Source of the DNA: Gulosibacter molinativorax | GTDB taxonomy: Bacteria; Actinomycetota; Actinomycetes; Actinomycetales; Microbacteriaceae | Direction: 5' to 3' | Assembly (NCBI RefSeq): GCF_003010915.2 | Contig: NZ_CP028426.1 | Span: 1,674,001 to 1,738,000 of the forward strand | DNA: 64,000 nt | In this document: positions 62,456-64,000 of the stretch, one piece after another | Layout: every line of letters begins with the position of its first letter | Numbering within the stretch: the stretch's first letter is position 1 | Notes under the pieces: generated by a model | Database searches by the model: none | Seen by the model: only the letters and a program-made list of their open reading frames with translations | Told to the model about the DNA's origin: nothing | Program-made: the position numbers and the translations under genes

Positions 62456-64000
62456 CTACCGAATGACGCTGATCCCCCGCCTGGCCTTTAAAAGTCCTAT
62501 GTCCTTGGAGTTCCCGACGACTGGCAGCACGAGACGATCAATAATCGCTTTCTGTGTCTCGGGCGTCCAAAACACTTTGAGCCGTTCACGCGCACGAGTG
62601 ATTGCCGTGTAGAAGATGCTATGGCTGAAGTCTTCTTCGTTCGCATCTGTGACGACCACCTTGACTGAGTCGTACTCGAGACCCTGCGCTTTATGAATTG
62701 ATACAGCGTAGGCCACCTGAAACGGCACCGTAGTATTATCTGAATCGTCATCATCATCCGTGTTTCCCGTTTGATAAACATCAAAGCGAACAGTCGAATC
62801 ATCGACAAAGCGAAGGTCCTCCCCGTCCACATCGATGGCAGTTACGCTTCGATCAAGCCAGACATCAAACTGGATGTGATCCTGGAACATAACGATATCG
62901 ACGATGCGCCCCTTCAGATTGTTAAAGATAACCGGCTTGAATCTCTCGATCTCGTTGAACAGAATTGGGTCGTCTACCTTGTAGGTATTCACACCCCAGG
63001 TCGCAGCTTTGCCGGGATTACTACTCTGAAGGAATCGGTTGACATTGTTAATTCCATATAAGCCGTCATAGTTCAAGCACAGAACGATCTCATCTTCACG
63101 CTGAGCTTCAAAGAGCGACTGATCAAGCACTGTTGAGAATTGATTCTGCGCAATTGATTCTTCGATACCTTGATCCATCAATCGCACCTTGGACCAGAAA
63201 TCAAGTAGTTCGGGATTCTTGGTGCGGTAAGGAGTTTCAAGCTCGAAAACTGATTCCTTCGGAATGAGCGACCGAATGATACTAAACCAATTGCCGAACT
63301 GGATCGACTCGATCTGGTAGACGTCACCTACAAGAACAAGCAGCTTAAATGAAGTGTTCTCGAGAACTCTGAGAAGGTCTGAATTGCTGACGGTGCTGCA
63401 CTCGTCAATAATTAGGACGTCGTACTCTCGTTGGACCCCAGTCCGGTATATCTGGCTACTTATCGTCCTGAATTCCGCGTGCTGTACTGAAACGCGACGC
63501 TGCAAATTGTCTTTTGCCGGGTTGGTGTGGGCAAGAAGGAGTTTTTCGTTCCCGGCGAAGTAGTTTGCGATGTAATTAATCATCGTTGACTTGCCTGTCC
63601 CCGCCGCACCATAGATGAGCGCCACGCTTGACCGAGCAAAGAGACTCTTCATCGCTTCGACTTTGGCATCATCGTCAATGTCCAGTTGGGTTTCCTCGAG
63701 CCATCGAGTTACCGCGGCTTGATATCCGTCAACACCGACTTTCGCATGCTCTTGAATTTTCTCTATGATCCTGACAGTGTCATCTTCGTATTCGCGCTGA
63801 AAGATATGACCCTTGTCTTGCACAAGCTTGCGGCCTGTGTGCTTGTAATAAAGCTTCTTGTCATACGAGGCCAAAAGCTCGTCTAAATTACCCAAAGACT
63901 CAAGCTCATCTAGAGGGGTGTAGAGCCTGCCGTACCGCTCGACGTTTGTCTTGACCCGTCGAGCCAAGAACTCATGAGTTCTGCCGCTTGCATCAATACT
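62456..64000 (-). CDS. SF1 (RecD/UvrD-like) helicase, C-terminal part, runs off the window
   Basis: At least 514 residues of a superfamily 1 helicase, with the frame open to the right edge. Motif I is IYGAAGTGKST, motif II VLIIDECST, motif III VLVGDVYQIES, and the C-terminal UvrD_C_2-type motifs are AYAVSIHKAQGLEYD and YTAITRARERL. The base composition is clearly more AT-rich than the chromosome to the left, and codon use follows. This suggests recent acquisition; similar helicases occur in defence systems and on mobile elements. The N-terminus, outside, would decide which. Confidence 0.85.
   Translation of the reverse strand, partial: SIDASGRTHEFLARRVKTNVERYGRLYTPLDELESLGNLDELLASYDKKLYYKHTGRKLVQDKGHIFQREYEDDTVRIIEKIQEHAKVGVDGYQAAVTRWLEETQLDIDDDAKVEAMKSLFARSSVALIYGAAGTGKSTMINYIANYFAGNEKLLLAHTNPAKDNLQRRVSVQHAEFRTISSQIYRTGVQREYDVLIIDECSTVSNSDLLRVLENTSFKLLVLVGDVYQIESIQFGNWFSIIRSLIPKESVFELETPYRTKNPELLDFWSKVRLMDQGIEESIAQNQFSTVLDQSLFEAQREDEIVLCLNYDGLYGINNVNRFLQSSNPGKAATWGVNTYKVDDPILFNEIERFKPVIFNNLKGRIVDIVMFQDHIQFDVWLDRSVTAIDVDGEDLRFVDDSTVRFDVYQTGNTDDDDDSDNTTVPFQVAYAVSIHKAQGLEYDSVKVVVTDANEEDFSHSIFYTAITRARERLKVFWTPETQKAIIDRLVLPVVGNSKDIGLLKARRGISVIR

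Overview
The window is high-GC actinobacterial DNA, most like Micrococcales/Microbacteriaceae. The signs are an SCO6880-type conjugation gene set, class Ib nrdHIEF, HxlR and PaiB regulators, a BetT-type carrier and GTG/ATGA-coupled operons. Names rest on reading motifs and family resemblance; no database search was possible.

Positions 1 to about 25.9 kb are the right part of an integrated conjugative element that begins before the window. It opens with a metal-resistance block: the end of a P1B-type ATPase, lspA and cadD in one coupled operon, then a divergent merA/merR pair around a perfect MerR-type dyad. A type IV secretion block follows (DUF6112 protein, TrbL/VirB6-like protein, a frameshifted SCO6880-family gene, an accessory protein, a VirB4-like ATPase). 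A complete arsenic island (11.1-19.05 kb) then interrupts it: trxB-trxA-acr3-arsR/arsC fusion-arsC-arsO on the plus strand, and an MFS carrier and a Cys-tailed flavoprotein on the minus strand facing a second arsR. The conjugation block resumes with a small protein, a VirD4/TraG coupling ATPase, SSB, a DUF4913 protein, a small membrane protein and a DprA-like protein. It ends with an excisionase-like HTH protein and a tyrosine integrase. Upstream of the integrase, six CGTGCCCC sites in three tandem pairs look like recombinase arm sites. No relaxase or replication gene is visible.

From about 26 kb the DNA looks chromosomal: nrdHIEF with two NrdR-like boxes 31 bp apart and a cluster of DnaA-box-like sites, a MurE-family ligase, an MFS carrier, an aldo/keto reductase, a DUF4349 lipoprotein, a PRC-barrel protein, thioredoxin, a second metal ATPase, a GlcD/GlcF-type fusion oxidoreductase, an orphan DNA methyltransferase, betT and thrC. 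After thrC come a minisatellite, a frameshifted HerA-like ATPase, tatA beside a Tat-exported intradiol dioxygenase lipoprotein, PaiB, a qorR/qorB-like divergent pair, REP-like palindromes, an AcuI/YhdH-type reductase, and a DsbA-like protein coupled to a 44-residue Cys-pair peptide.

The last 8 kb carry a CapF-like epimerase behind a 14-copy heptanucleotide repeat, a noncoding array of about 25 degenerate units with a 31-bp period, two surface proteins, a PaaI thioesterase and a YCII protein. At the right edge an AT-richer SF1 helicase gene runs off the window and marks a probable second acquired segment.

The strongest leads for something undescribed are the DsbA-coupled peptide at 54.9 kb, the 31-bp phased array at 57.1-57.8 kb, the heptamer repeat before capF, and the integrase-proximal paired sites.
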